Below, one piece after another: positions 1-6,315 of a stretch of 14,419 nt of DNA; position 1 is the first letter of the stretch, and every line of letters starts with the position of its first letter. The translations under genes were made by a program, and so were the position numbers. This DNA is from Candidatus Methanophagales archaeon (GTDB lineage Archaea; Halobacteriota; Syntropharchaeia; Alkanophagales; Methanospirareceae). Under the pieces are notes generated by a model. The model had not been told where the DNA came from. It did not search any database and saw only the letters and a program-made list of their open reading frames with translations. The stretch lies in assembly GCA_023131215.1 (NCBI GenBank), contig JAGLZV010000149.1:1-14419 (forward strand), read 5' to 3'.

Positions 1-1
1 A

Positions 2-112
2 GTAAAGAAATTAGGCGGTAGTTTTTCGGAGAGTCGAAAACTATATGGAAAGAAAGACGGCAGGAATATATACAGGGTGTCTTTTTCTGTCAGGTTACCG
101 GCGAATATTTAA
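2..112 (+). CDS. Possible 3' end of an unknown gene, cut by the window start
   Basis: A frame open from base 2 ends with TAA at 110-112, giving a 36-residue tail rich in Lys, Arg, Ser and Tyr, with a segment reading KKDGRNIYRVSFSV. The composition looks more like protein than chance, and the stop falls just where the next AT-rich promoter-like stretch begins. The mix of basic and aromatic strand-like residues would fit the end of a DNA-binding protein or a homing endonuclease, but 36 residues are too few to assign a family. It may not be a gene at all. Confidence 0.3.
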   Translation, partial: VKKLGGSFSESRKLYGKKDGRNIYRVSFSVRLPANI

Positions 113-125
113 ATATTTATTATAT
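108..125 (+). promoter_or_regulatory. AT-rich TATA-like promoter ahead of the small winged-helix gene
   Basis: An uninterrupted A/T stretch containing TTTAAATA-like sequence lies about 55-70 bases before the TTG start at 178. It is the only good archaeal TATA candidate upstream of the small operon. The distance leaves room for a leader carrying the Shine-Dalgarno-like GAGAGAGGT at 165-173. This is judged by eye. Confidence 0.4.
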
Positions 126-177
126 TATCTATTGTATTCTTAAGGGGATAAAAGAGATAAGGCTGAGAGAGGTACCG

Positions 178-333
178 TTGAAAGAGGTGAAAGAGGAGAT
201 TTATCGTTATTTACTTCGAAATCCCGACTCTTATCCCTATGACATTGCCAATGAGTTGAGATTAGAGTTGTCCCTGGTGCATGAAGCTTTGATAGAGCTC
301 AGAAAAGAGGGAAAAGCAGTGGAAGAAGAATAG
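178..333 (+). CDS. Small winged-helix-like protein, 51 residues
   Basis: The frame starts at TTG 178, has a purine-rich GAGAGAGGT a few bases ahead as a ribosome-binding site, and ends at TAG 331-333. The product begins MKEVKEEIYRYLL and continues PYDIANELRLELSLVHEALIEL, then KEGKAVEEE. The pattern of a first helix, a short 'PYDIANEL' helix and a 'SLVHEALIELRKEG' recognition-like helix is that of the helix-turn-helix core of winged-helix (MarR/ArsR-type) proteins, with almost no room for the wing. It could be a compact DNA-binding regulator or a remnant of a larger one. The next start codon follows one base after its stop, so the two genes are likely co-transcribed. The same frame is open further upstream, but no better start is seen there. 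Confidence 0.5.
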   Translation: MKEVKEEIYRYLLRNPDSYPYDIANELRLELSLVHEALIELRKEGKAVEEE

Positions 334-334
334 A

Positions 335-808
335 ATGGCAATATTATACGATGTGGGAGATGGGATAAAGGGTGAAAAGATTTCATGTGAATTCAGAAAG
401 GCATCAAAGCCAACCGTGATAAGAAAAACATCGGGTGCTGCTGATATACCCAGCGAACTTAAGGAAAGCTTAGTAGATAAGCTTGAGAGTGCTAAGACAT
501 TCAAGGAACTGTCAAAAGAGGCATACGAGGCGGGTAATCTTGAGTTGTCATGGAGATATCTGAGTGAGTCAAAGAATAAAGTTTAATCCTTTGAGAGCAT
601 AGTGGAAACAAGTGGAGAAATAAGCCCGGCAGACAAAGCAAGCTTCTTAGCTGACTCAGCGAAGATAAAAGAGAAGATAGATACACTAATTGAAGAGCTT
701 GTACCCAGAGCACGAGTCCCCACACTAACGCCAATCGGAATCGCAGCACTTATGGGGTTATTGACCCTCATCGCAACGAGCACGATTTTAAAGAGGAAGA
801 AGGGGTAA
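335..808 (+). pseudogene. Small gene with C-terminal sorting-type membrane tail, split by an in-frame TAA
   Basis: ATG 335 opens an 83-residue frame that stops at TAA 584-586. The same frame resumes at once and stays open to TAA 806-808. The second part ends in a tripartite tail: VPTLTP, a hydrophobic stretch (IGIAALMGLLTLIATSTIL) and a basic KRKK end. This resembles IPTL/PEF-type CTERM sorting signals of exported surface proteins. The two halves read as one protein: acidic helical sequence before the stop (SWRYLSESKNKV) continues as SFESIVETSGEISPADK after it. A separate second gene would have to start at GTG 602, which has no ribosome-binding site. No signal peptide is seen at the first start, so the N-terminus of a secreted protein is also missing. 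I read it as a decayed surface-protein gene. Two separate small genes, or readthrough of the TAA, remain possible. Confidence 0.5.
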
Positions 809-814
809 AACATT

Positions 815-852
815 ATTTCTCTTCTTCTTTCTTTTTTTTTATTTTTTATTTG
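815..852 (+). terminator. T-rich transcription terminator
   Basis: A long pyrimidine and oligo-T tract begins just after the stop at 808. It includes a run of ten T and a second run of six T. Oligo-T tracts without a hairpin are the usual intrinsic terminators of archaeal RNA polymerase. It separates the split gene from the next transcription unit. Confidence 0.5.
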
Positions 853-925
853 ATATGGGGGATGTTAACTTTAAGAAAGAAGTATAAATCCAATATGAAG
901 TAAATAGTATTAGGAGGCGATGGGA

Positions 926-1174
926 ATGAAAATACCGGGGGTAAAAAGACCATCAGGAGAAGTTTTAGCAAGGGTTCATTCTTTCAGTGATAAGAAGGGG
1001 ATGATTGCGGTGATTGAGCCTGAAACTGGAGAATGGTTCTTAGGAAAGACTTTAGTTGAAGCGCTTAAAAAAGCAAAAAACAAATATCCAGACAAAATCT
1101 TTTATTCCATCCGTATTGGTTCACCCTTTGCCCACGAGCACAAAGGAGGGATTAGAAAGGTATGGAAGCCCTAA
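926..1174 (+). CDS. Small hypothetical protein, possibly DUF5678-type
   Basis: This 82-residue protein starts MKIPGVKRPSGEV. I chose ATG 926 over ATG 920 because the strong ribosome-binding site GGAGG (913-917) lies 8 bases from the former and only 2 from the latter. A strand-like core (GMIAVIEPETGEWFLGKTL) is followed by a helix (VEALKKAKNKYPDK) and another strand (IFYSIRIGSPF). That order resembles the small archaeal DUF5678 proteins, but I cannot confirm the family. The last 13 bases overlap the start of the retropepsin-like gene, so the two are translated as a pair. No catalytic motif is visible. The tail HEHKGGIRKVWKP is basic and could bind nucleic acid or the partner protein. Confidence 0.7.
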   Translation: MKIPGVKRPSGEVLARVHSFSDKKGMIAVIEPETGEWFLGKTLVEALKKAKNKYPDKIFYSIRIGSPFAHEHKGGIRKVWKP

Positions 1175-1539
1175 TACAAGGTGATATCATAGACTTTATT
1201 CCTTTCTTCAATGTTAAGGTAGAAGAAGGAAACCTTCTTATAAACGAAGATGGTGATTTATCCCTAATTGTAGACACCGGCTTTAACGGTGGAATTGCTC
1301 TTCCTGAAGAAGTTTTGGAGGAAATGGGATTGGAATTGGCGGGTTATGATACTTTTAGATTAGCTACGGGTGAAGTGGTTGAATTACCGATGTTTTTGGG
1401 CAAGGTGATTATCAAAGATTTTGAGGTTGAAACATGGTTTATTCCAGGGGATTGGCTGCTTGGGATGGAATTTCTTTATGTAGCAGGGCGGCAACTTTCA
1501 TTGAATTTTGAGGATGACACTGTTAAATTACGCCAATAA
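1162..1539 (+). CDS. Retropepsin-like (clan AA) aspartic protease, 125 residues
   Basis: The protein carries the aspartic protease motif DTG at residues 38-40, in LSLIVDTGFNGGIALPEEV, followed by a flap-like strand region and a second hydrophobic block (GDWLLGMEFL). A single DTG in about 125 residues means it would act as a homodimer, as retropepsins do. No signal peptide or membrane segment is present, so it is cytoplasmic. The start ATG 1162 lies inside the end of the preceding small gene and has GAAAGG just ahead. The overlap and matched small sizes suggest a functional pair in which the partner is a substrate, an inhibitor or an antitoxin-like protein. The biological role of these stand-alone archaeal proteases is not established. 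Confidence 0.75.
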   Translation: MEALIQGDIIDFIPFFNVKVEEGNLLINEDGDLSLIVDTGFNGGIALPEEVLEEMGLELAGYDTFRLATGEVVELPMFLGKVIIKDFEVETWFIPGDWLLGMEFLYVAGRQLSLNFEDDTVKLRQ

Positions 1540-1540
1540 A

Positions 1541-1572
1541 CTTTCTCTTCTTCGTTGTTTTTTTTATTTTTT
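1541..1572 (+). terminator. T-rich terminator of the protease gene
   Basis: A pyrimidine tract with a run of ten T and then TTTTTT follows the stop of the protease gene. It overlaps the last codons of the convergent nadE gene, whose lysine codons and stop supply the T runs on the plus strand. Confidence 0.4.
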
Positions 1573-2313
1573 AAACACCGGTATCGTTTCCCTTTTATGC
1601 TTCGAAGCTTCCGTCATCTGTTTTACTTTTTTCACTAAATCCCGGTTGCAACCACTAAGATCCCCACTTTCTAATGCTATGATGATTTTATCCAACTCAT
1701 CATAACCCATTCCTATCTCGGATTCGTCTGTTTGACCTGCCCACAGACCTGCACTCGGGACCTTCTCTATTATTTCTTCTGGAATATCAAGCTCCTCTGC
1801 CAATTTCCTCTCTTCTGTTTTCAGCAAGTCGCCAAGCGGCAGTATGTCCGCAGCACCATCGCCGTATTTGGTAAAATATCCAATGGAAAGTTCGCTCTTG
1901 TTTCCTGTACCTACTACTAAATAATTGAGCTTGTTTGCGAAGTAATAAAGGCAAATCATCCTGAGACGTGGTTTCAGGTTAGCCACCGCAATGTCTATTT
2001 CTTCTTTCGCATCTCTACCGTATTCTCGTTCTTCTAAGGTGTTCAAAAAGAATTTGAAAATATCGGAAATGTCCATTTCCTTCGTCTCTATTCCAAATTC
2101 CTTTGCAACCATTCTCGCATGTTCCACGTCTTCTTTCGGGGAAAAACATGGCATTATCAAACCAAGCGTGGTATCAGGAAAGGCTTTTTTGCATAATACC
2201 GCAGTGACAGAAGAGTCGAGTCCGCCACTCATTCCCAGGACCACGCCTTTAGCACCTGCCTCCTTTACCCTTTCTCTTATCCATTCGCTTATTCTCGATG
2301 CCAATTCATTCAT
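1564..2313 (-). CDS. nadE: NH3-dependent NAD+ synthetase
   Basis: NadE adenylates nicotinic acid adenine dinucleotide and amidates it with ammonia to give NAD+, the last step of NAD synthesis in the cytoplasm. The 249-residue length fits the ammonia-dependent archaeal form with no glutaminase domain. The ATP pyrophosphatase P-loop is SGGLDSS at residues 29-35. Further family blocks are VVGTGNKSELSIGYFTKYG (ATP and deamido-NAD binding) and, near the end, LWAGQTDESEIG. The ATG at 2313 has no Shine-Dalgarno. A TATA box 31 bases ahead (TATTTAAG on the plus strand, 2345-2352) predicts a very short leader. That promoter lies inside a repeat that recurs at the tRNA-Glu gene. The gene converges on the protease gene. 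Confidence 0.95.
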   Translation of the reverse strand: MNELASRISEWIRERVKEAGAKGVVLGMSGGLDSSVTAVLCKKAFPDTTLGLIMPCFSPKEDVEHARMVAKEFGIETKEMDISDIFKFFLNTLEEREYGRDAKEEIDIAVANLKPRLRMICLYYFANKLNYLVVGTGNKSELSIGYFTKYGDGAADILPLGDLLKTEERKLAEELDIPEEIIEKVPSAGLWAGQTDESEIGMGYDELDKIIIALESGDLSGCNRDLVKKVKQMTEASKHKRETIPVFKK

Positions 2314-2319
2314 TTTTTG

Positions 2320-2458
2320 TTGTACATAAAGTATAACTTCCTTCTATTTAAGACGCGGATTAACACGGATTTACGCGGATTTATTTAAGTTTGACATTTC
2401 GAAAGTTGATTATTATCATCTGTGTTAATCTGCGTTAATCTGTGTCTATAATTTATTT
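2320..2458. repeat. Dispersed hairpin-like repeat, copy 1 (carries nadE promoter)
   Basis: This 139-bp block recurs at 7563-7685. The left part, starting TTGTACATAAAGTATAAC and ending near TATTTAAG, is identical in both copies. It is followed by an arm GCGGATTAACACGGATTT and, at the far end, the near-inverted arm ATCTGTGTTAATCTGCG. The arms can pair as an imperfect hairpin. Copy 1 has two short extra segments: about 10 bp (another CGCGGATTT unit) in the left arm and about 6 bp in the middle. Size and form resemble a MITE or an intergenic palindromic repeat. No coding capacity is seen. Confidence 0.85.
2345..2352 (-). promoter_or_regulatory. TATA box of nadE inside the repeat
   Basis: On the minus strand this reads CTTAAATA and lies 31 bases before the nadE ATG. 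With archaeal initiation about 25-27 bases downstream of the box centre, the transcript would begin roughly 8-10 bases before the start codon. The same element sits 46 bases from the mature 5' end of the tRNA-Glu gene in the second repeat copy. Confidence 0.6.
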
Positions 2459-2541
2459 TTCTCTTTTGTCCTCGAAAAATTTAAAACCTGATGGTTATAT
2501 TTATAATTTGAATTTTATCAAACAATTTTCTTAAGGAAGAA

Positions 2542-3312
2542 ATGATACTATTAAAAAAAAACATGCGTAAAATGAAAGAAAAAGGAGCAATTGCGATAAT
2601 CCCCATAAAAGGGATGATTACGTCAGAGGGATCGATTTTCGGGCTCATGTCCGCATCTACTGAAGTAATAAAAGATATAGAGGAAGTAGAGAAGAAACGG
2701 AAGATAAAAGCAGTGATATTTGAGATAAATTCTCCCGGGGGGACGCCTTTTGCATCCAGGGAAATAGCAACCTGTATAAAAAATACTGAGAAGCCCGCAA
2801 TAGCGTGGGTAAGAGAATACGCGGCTTCGGGCGCTTATTGGATTGCAAGCGCATGCGATGAAATTGTAGCAGATGAACTGAGCACGGTGGGCAGCATAGG
2901 GGCTATGAGCATAAGACCAGACATCGGTGAGTTAATGAAGAAGTTTGGCATAGACGTTGAGACGCTAAAAACAGGCATCTATAAGGGCTTGGGACTGCCG
3001 TATGAGAAGCCGACGGAAGAAGAAAGGGAGTTGATGAGGAAGGAATTGGATGAGATTCAGGCTACTTTTTTGAATGCCGTAGCGAAGAACAGGAAATTAG
3101 ACGATGCAAAAGTAAAGGAATTATCTACCGGTAAGGTGTATTTAGGACGAGAAGGAAAAGAGATGGGGTTGATAGACCATCTCGGTGGGAAGGAATTGGC
3201 AATAAGAATAGCGAAGGAACGAAGCGGAATAAAAAAGGAGAAGATAATAGATTACGGCGAGAGGAAGCGGAAAGGGGTTTTGAGAAGGTTGATGGAAGAG
3301 ATGATGAGGTGA
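2542..3312 (+). CDS. sppA: SppA-type signal peptide peptidase / ClpP-class serine protease
   Basis: SppA proteases use a Ser-Lys dyad to cleave leftover signal peptides and similar substrates. Here the nucleophile is Ser96 in AASGAYWIA, and the likely base is Lys148 in LKTGIYKGLG. The spacing of 52 residues equals that of the characterised archaeal SppA (Ser162/Lys214). Other family marks are INSPGGTPF (62-70, oxyanion region), the ADELSTVGSIGAM block and the late STGKVYLGREGKEMGLID motif. The start at 2542 has AAGGA a few bases ahead. At 256 residues it is shorter than typical archaeal SppA, and its N-terminus is Lys-rich with no membrane anchor, so this is probably a soluble variant. It is divergent from nadE across the repeat, with its own TATA-like ATATTTATAATTT near 2502-2514. 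Confidence 0.9.
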   Translation: MILLKKNMRKMKEKGAIAIIPIKGMITSEGSIFGLMSASTEVIKDIEEVEKKRKIKAVIFEINSPGGTPFASREIATCIKNTEKPAIAWVREYAASGAYWIASACDEIVADELSTVGSIGAMSIRPDIGELMKKFGIDVETLKTGIYKGLGLPYEKPTEEERELMRKELDEIQATFLNAVAKNRKLDDAKVKELSTGKVYLGREGKEMGLIDHLGGKELAIRIAKERSGIKKEKIIDYGERKRKGVLRRLMEEMMR

Positions 3313-3345
3313 AAATTTTTCTTGTGTTTGTTTAGCTCCTTTTAT

Positions 3346-3372
3346 AACCACAGATTACACAGATTTTCACGA
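3346..3372. repeat. Fragment related to the dispersed repeat arm
   Basis: ACCACAGATTACACAGATT with following TTCACGAG resembles the reverse complement of the right arm of the 2320-2458 repeat, which reads as ACACAGATTAAC units. It is a lone arm without the conserved promoter-side part. The 194-base gap between sppA and the methyltransferase holds only this fragment and the methyltransferase promoter. Confidence 0.45.
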
Positions 3373-3465
3373 GAGCCTTTAAAGTTTGGTATCCTTCCAT
3401 GAGCGGGTAACGGAAAAGAAGCTTTATTAAGGATGGAGGGCAATTAAATTTCCATTGTCACGAGG

Positions 3466-3474
3466 TTTTAAATA
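3466..3474 (+). promoter_or_regulatory. TATA box of the restriction-modification operon
   Basis: TTTTAAATA lies 32 bases before ATG 3507. There is no Shine-Dalgarno between them, so the first gene of the operon is probably translated from a very short leader. Confidence 0.55.
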
Positions 3475-3506
3475 TCCCAAATCTTAATCCTAAAGTAAGT
3501 AGTACC

Positions 3507-4796
3507 ATGAAAATCTCGCACAGGATAATCATTGGCGATTCAAGACGGATGAAGGAAGTCCCAAATGAGTCAGTTCACCTTGTTGTCACCTCGCCGCCTT
3601 ACTGGCAACTGAAAGATTACGGAGGCGAAAAACAAATTGGCTTTCACGATAGTTATGAGGAATACATCAACAACCTTAATTTAGTCTGGAATGAGTGCCA
3701 CAGGGTTTTACACAAAGGCTGCCGTTTGTGCATTAATATTGGTGACCAATTCGCTCGTTCTGTTTATTATGGGCGGTATAAGGTCATCCCGATAAGAACG
3801 GAAATAATCAAGTTTTGTGAAAGTGCGGGTTTTGATTATATGGGTGCGATTATATGGCAGAAGATTACTACTACTCATACAACTGGCGGAGCTACTGTAA
3901 TGGGCTCTTTTCCATATCCGAGAAATGGTATTCTTAAACTGGATTATGAATTCATTTTAATCTTCAAGAAATATGGGAATCCACTAAAGGTAAGCAAAGA
4001 AGTTAAGGAACAATCGAAATTAACGCAAGAAGAATGGAACCAATATTTTACTGGTCACTGGAATTTTTCTGGTGAGAAACAGGATAAACATCTGGCGATG
4101 TTTCCTGAAGAATTGCCGAGACGGCTCATTAAAATGTTTACTTTTGTCGCTGATACAGTTCTCGACCCTTTCCTGGGCAGTGGAACAACCTCCCTGGCAG
4201 CTAAAAATCTGTCGAGAAATTCAATTGGGTATGAAATAAATGAGGATTTCTTGCATATCATAAAGGAAAAATTAGGGATAAAGTATAGAGATATTTTTGA
4301 AGCAGCAGTGTTTGAAATAATAAAACAGGAAGAGACTGTAACTGATTTTGAGGAAGAGATTAAAAAACTGCCTTATATTTTTAAAGACCCGATAAAGTTT
4401 GATAAGAAGGTTGATCCTCGAAAATTAAGATTTGGTTCAAGGATAGATAATTCTTATTCTGAGAGAGAAGAATATCACTCTGTAAAGGAAATAGTCAGTC
4501 CAGAGATATTGATTTTGGATAATGGCTTGAGAATTAGATTGCTGGGGGTGAAAGAAAACCCGGAAAAGAATAGTGAGGCAATTCGATTTTTAAGGGACAA
4601 ATTACGAGGACAAAAAGTATTTTTGAAGTTTGACACTATAAAACACGATGAAGAAAATAACTTACTTTGCTATCTTTACTTGGAAAATAAAACCTTTATA
4701 AATGCACATCTTATTAAGAATGGCTTAGCTGATGTAGATACCACAGATAGTTATAAATACAAAGCGAAATTTTTGGGATATAGTGGGCTAAGATAG
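3507..4796 (+). CDS. Beta-class DNA methyltransferase (N4-cytosine type) with C-terminal nuclease-like domain
   Basis: This 429-residue enzyme transfers a methyl group from AdoMet to a base amino group. The catalytic motif TSPPYW (28-33) precedes the AdoMet-binding motif DPFLGSGTT (220-228), the order that defines the beta class. The SPPYW form is typical of N4-cytosine enzymes. Residues about 330-425 form a second domain resembling the staphylococcal-nuclease (thermonuclease) fold: LRIRLLGV, then a helix, then LLCYLYLENKTFINAHLIKNGLADV. Of the nuclease catalytic residues, only an Arg (344, equivalent to Arg35) is kept. The Asp40 position is Lys349 and the Arg87 position is Asn385, so the domain is probably inactive and may bind DNA. 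The gene is followed after 6 bases by a restriction enzyme gene, which makes it the protective methylase. The target CTAG is inferred from that neighbour. Confidence 0.88.
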   Translation: MKISHRIIIGDSRRMKEVPNESVHLVVTSPPYWQLKDYGGEKQIGFHDSYEEYINNLNLVWNECHRVLHKGCRLCINIGDQFARSVYYGRYKVIPIRTEIIKFCESAGFDYMGAIIWQKITTTHTTGGATVMGSFPYPRNGILKLDYEFILIFKKYGNPLKVSKEVKEQSKLTQEEWNQYFTGHWNFSGEKQDKHLAMFPEELPRRLIKMFTFVADTVLDPFLGSGTTSLAAKNLSRNSIGYEINEDFLHIIKEKLGIKYRDIFEAAVFEIIKQEETVTDFEEEIKKLPYIFKDPIKFDKKVDPRKLRFGSRIDNSYSEREEYHSVKEIVSPEILILDNGLRIRLLGVKENPEKNSEAIRFLRDKLRGQKVFLKFDTIKHDEENNLLCYLYLENKTFINAHLIKNGLADVDTTDSYKYKAKFLGYSGLR

Positions 4797-4802
4797 AAAA
4801 CA

Positions 4803-5435
4803 ATGCCAAAAGAATGGATATTAAATCAAGCAAATATGAGATGGGGGTTGACGAGGAAAAATAAAGTAGGTCCCGTTTCGGAATTAATAAGAAAGTGTGC
4901 ACCGAAATCGCTCAGCGAATGGGAAGGGCACTATTACAAAAATGGGTATCCGAAAGAGCATCTGGAAAACTTAGGCAGAAGACTCTACATAAAAATAACT
5001 GAAGTCTGCCAAGCGGAAATAGAAAGCATAGAAGAGCAAGATTGTATTGATTTTATCATTAATTTGGTAATCAATCGAACTTACGATGGCTACCAGTCTG
5101 AGATACAAACCATTTATGGGCAATTACAACAAGCTTTGGGTGTTAAAGTAGAGCCAGCTCCTGATGAATGGGACAGAGGATACAATGTTGATTTTTTCAT
5201 TAAGGTTGAGGATAAATACATTGGACTTCAAATTAAACCCGCAGGTTACGCGTATATTACTCAAATCATCAATGAATTAGAATTCCAGAAAAAGACACAT
5301 GAAAAGTTCACTACCAAATATGGCGGTAAAGTATTCTATATCATTTCGGTAAAAGAAGGGAAAAAGAAAATTATCCATAACCCCGATGTTGTCGAAGAAA
5401 TAAGAAAAGAAATTGAAAGGTTAGAAAAGGAATGA
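4803..5435 (+). CDS. MjaI-like type II restriction endonuclease
   Basis: A 210-residue protein placed directly after a methyltransferase. It has a PD-(D/E)XK-like core: Asp130 in GYNVDFFIKV, then Gln143-Ile-Lys145 in LQIKPAGY, with Gln in place of the usual Glu. From memory it resembles the MjaI endonuclease family, which cuts CTAG in Methanocaldococcus and its relatives and is paired with an N4-cytosine methylase. The N-terminal third (RWGLTRKNKVGPVSELIR and SEWEGHYYKNGYP) is also of that type. The start ATG follows the methyltransferase stop by 6 bases, and the stop overlaps the dCMP deaminase start by 4 bases (ATGA), so the three are translationally coupled. The family call is recall plus context and needs a profile search. 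A different specificity is possible. Confidence 0.72.
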   Translation: MPKEWILNQANMRWGLTRKNKVGPVSELIRKCAPKSLSEWEGHYYKNGYPKEHLENLGRRLYIKITEVCQAEIESIEEQDCIDFIINLVINRTYDGYQSEIQTIYGQLQQALGVKVEPAPDEWDRGYNVDFFIKVEDKYIGLQIKPAGYAYITQIINELEFQKKTHEKFTTKYGGKVFYIISVKEGKKKIIHNPDVVEEIRKEIERLEKE

Positions 5436-5890
5436 ACCTAAGAGAAGAGAGGGAAAAACCAAAGAGAATACCTTGGGACGAATACTGGATGAACATTGTC
5501 AATGACGTAGCGGAACGTTCAACATGCTTGAGAAGGCAAATAGGCGCTTTAGTGGTTAAAAATAACGTAATAATATCAACGGGTTATAACGGTGCACCGA
5601 GAGGATTCCCTCATTGTCTCGATGTCGGATGCAGACGAGATAAATTGAATATCGCATCGGGTGAAAGACATGAAGAGTGTGTGGGCGTGCATGCAGAGCA
5701 AAATGCACTCTTACAAGCAGGTAGAGACGCAGAATGCGCTACACTGTACGTAAACGCATTCCCATGCAAAATATGTGCTAAGCTGATAATAAATGCAGGG
5801 ATAAAAAGAATAGTGATGTCCGGGGATTACAGCGATAAAGAAGGTCTGGAATATTTGAGAATGGCTGGTATAGAGCTCGTTTATCTTTGA
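5432..5890 (+). CDS. dCMP deaminase family protein
   Basis: This family uses zinc to deaminate dCMP to dUMP, feeding thymidylate synthesis. The 152-residue protein has the full zinc and proton-shuttle set: His87-Ala-Glu89 in GVHAEQNALL, and Cys112 and Cys115 in FPCKICAKLI. Upstream, STGYNGAPRGFPHC is the conserved substrate loop of dCMP deaminases, and the Cys/His-rich stretch at 62-80 fits the second zinc site found in some members. Its start overlaps the restriction enzyme stop by 4 bases (ATGA), so it belongs to that operon. It may simply be housekeeping that became co-transcribed, or it may act on nucleotides released by restriction. The 3' end abuts the truncated m5C methyltransferase gene on the other strand. 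Confidence 0.92.
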   Translation: MNLREEREKPKRIPWDEYWMNIVNDVAERSTCLRRQIGALVVKNNVIISTGYNGAPRGFPHCLDVGCRRDKLNIASGERHEECVGVHAEQNALLQAGRDAECATLYVNAFPCKICAKLIINAGIKRIVMSGDYSDKEGLEYLRMAGIELVYL

Positions 5891-6176
5891 ACGCTGAGAT
5901 TTCTGAGTTTATAATTCCAGCAGGGATCACATCAGAGAACTTCCTCCTCTCTTTTAAGAAATCCTCTCTGGAAATTTCTCCAGCAATGTAATCATAATAA
6001 TAATCTTCCCTCCCATCCGCCTTAAGAGCATGATAAATCGCTCTTGTTTCCAGCGTCATGGATGCGTATTTATCCATTTCAATATGAGAGATAAATTCAT
6101 AGCCAGATCTGAAGAAACCCTCTGAGAGTCCTCCTGCGCCTGCGAACATATCGAAGACTATGAACTCATCAGTCAT
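5891..6176 (-). pseudogene. Truncated 5' end of a C5-cytosine DNA methyltransferase gene
   Basis: On the minus strand the product begins MTDEFIVFDMFAGAGGLSEG, where DMFAGAGG is motif I (AdoMet binding) of m5C methyltransferases, followed by the second conserved block with HIEMDKY. I prefer ATG 6176, with GGAG about 9 bases ahead, over TTG 6191 or ATG 6185. After about 95 residues the frame runs into sequence antisense to dCMP deaminase and stops at 5778, so motif IV with the catalytic Pro-Cys, the later motifs and the target-recognition domain are all missing. It is a dead fragment of an older restriction-modification system. The deletion or rearrangement junction lies near the deaminase stop at 5890. 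Confidence 0.8.
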
Positions 6177-6315
6177 ATCCTTCATCTCCAAATGCTATAA
6201 AACCCATCAAAAACATTCATGATACTCTATCCCTTTCTCCCAGATTACATATAACTCCAGTATACCCGCATTGCGCATATACCTCCTTCTAAACACACAC
6301 TCACTTCCCCTTAGC

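Noticed and set aside
23..42. Short hairpin GTTTTTCG-GAGAGT-CGAAAAC as a terminator
   Set aside because: It lies inside the possible coding tail that ends at 112 and has no following T run.
2320..2458. CRISPR-like repeat units (CGGATTAACACGGATT and AATCTGTGTTAATCTGCG)
   Set aside because: The units are adjacent inverted arms of one hairpin-like repeat, without regular spacers or an array. No CRISPR array is seen in the window.
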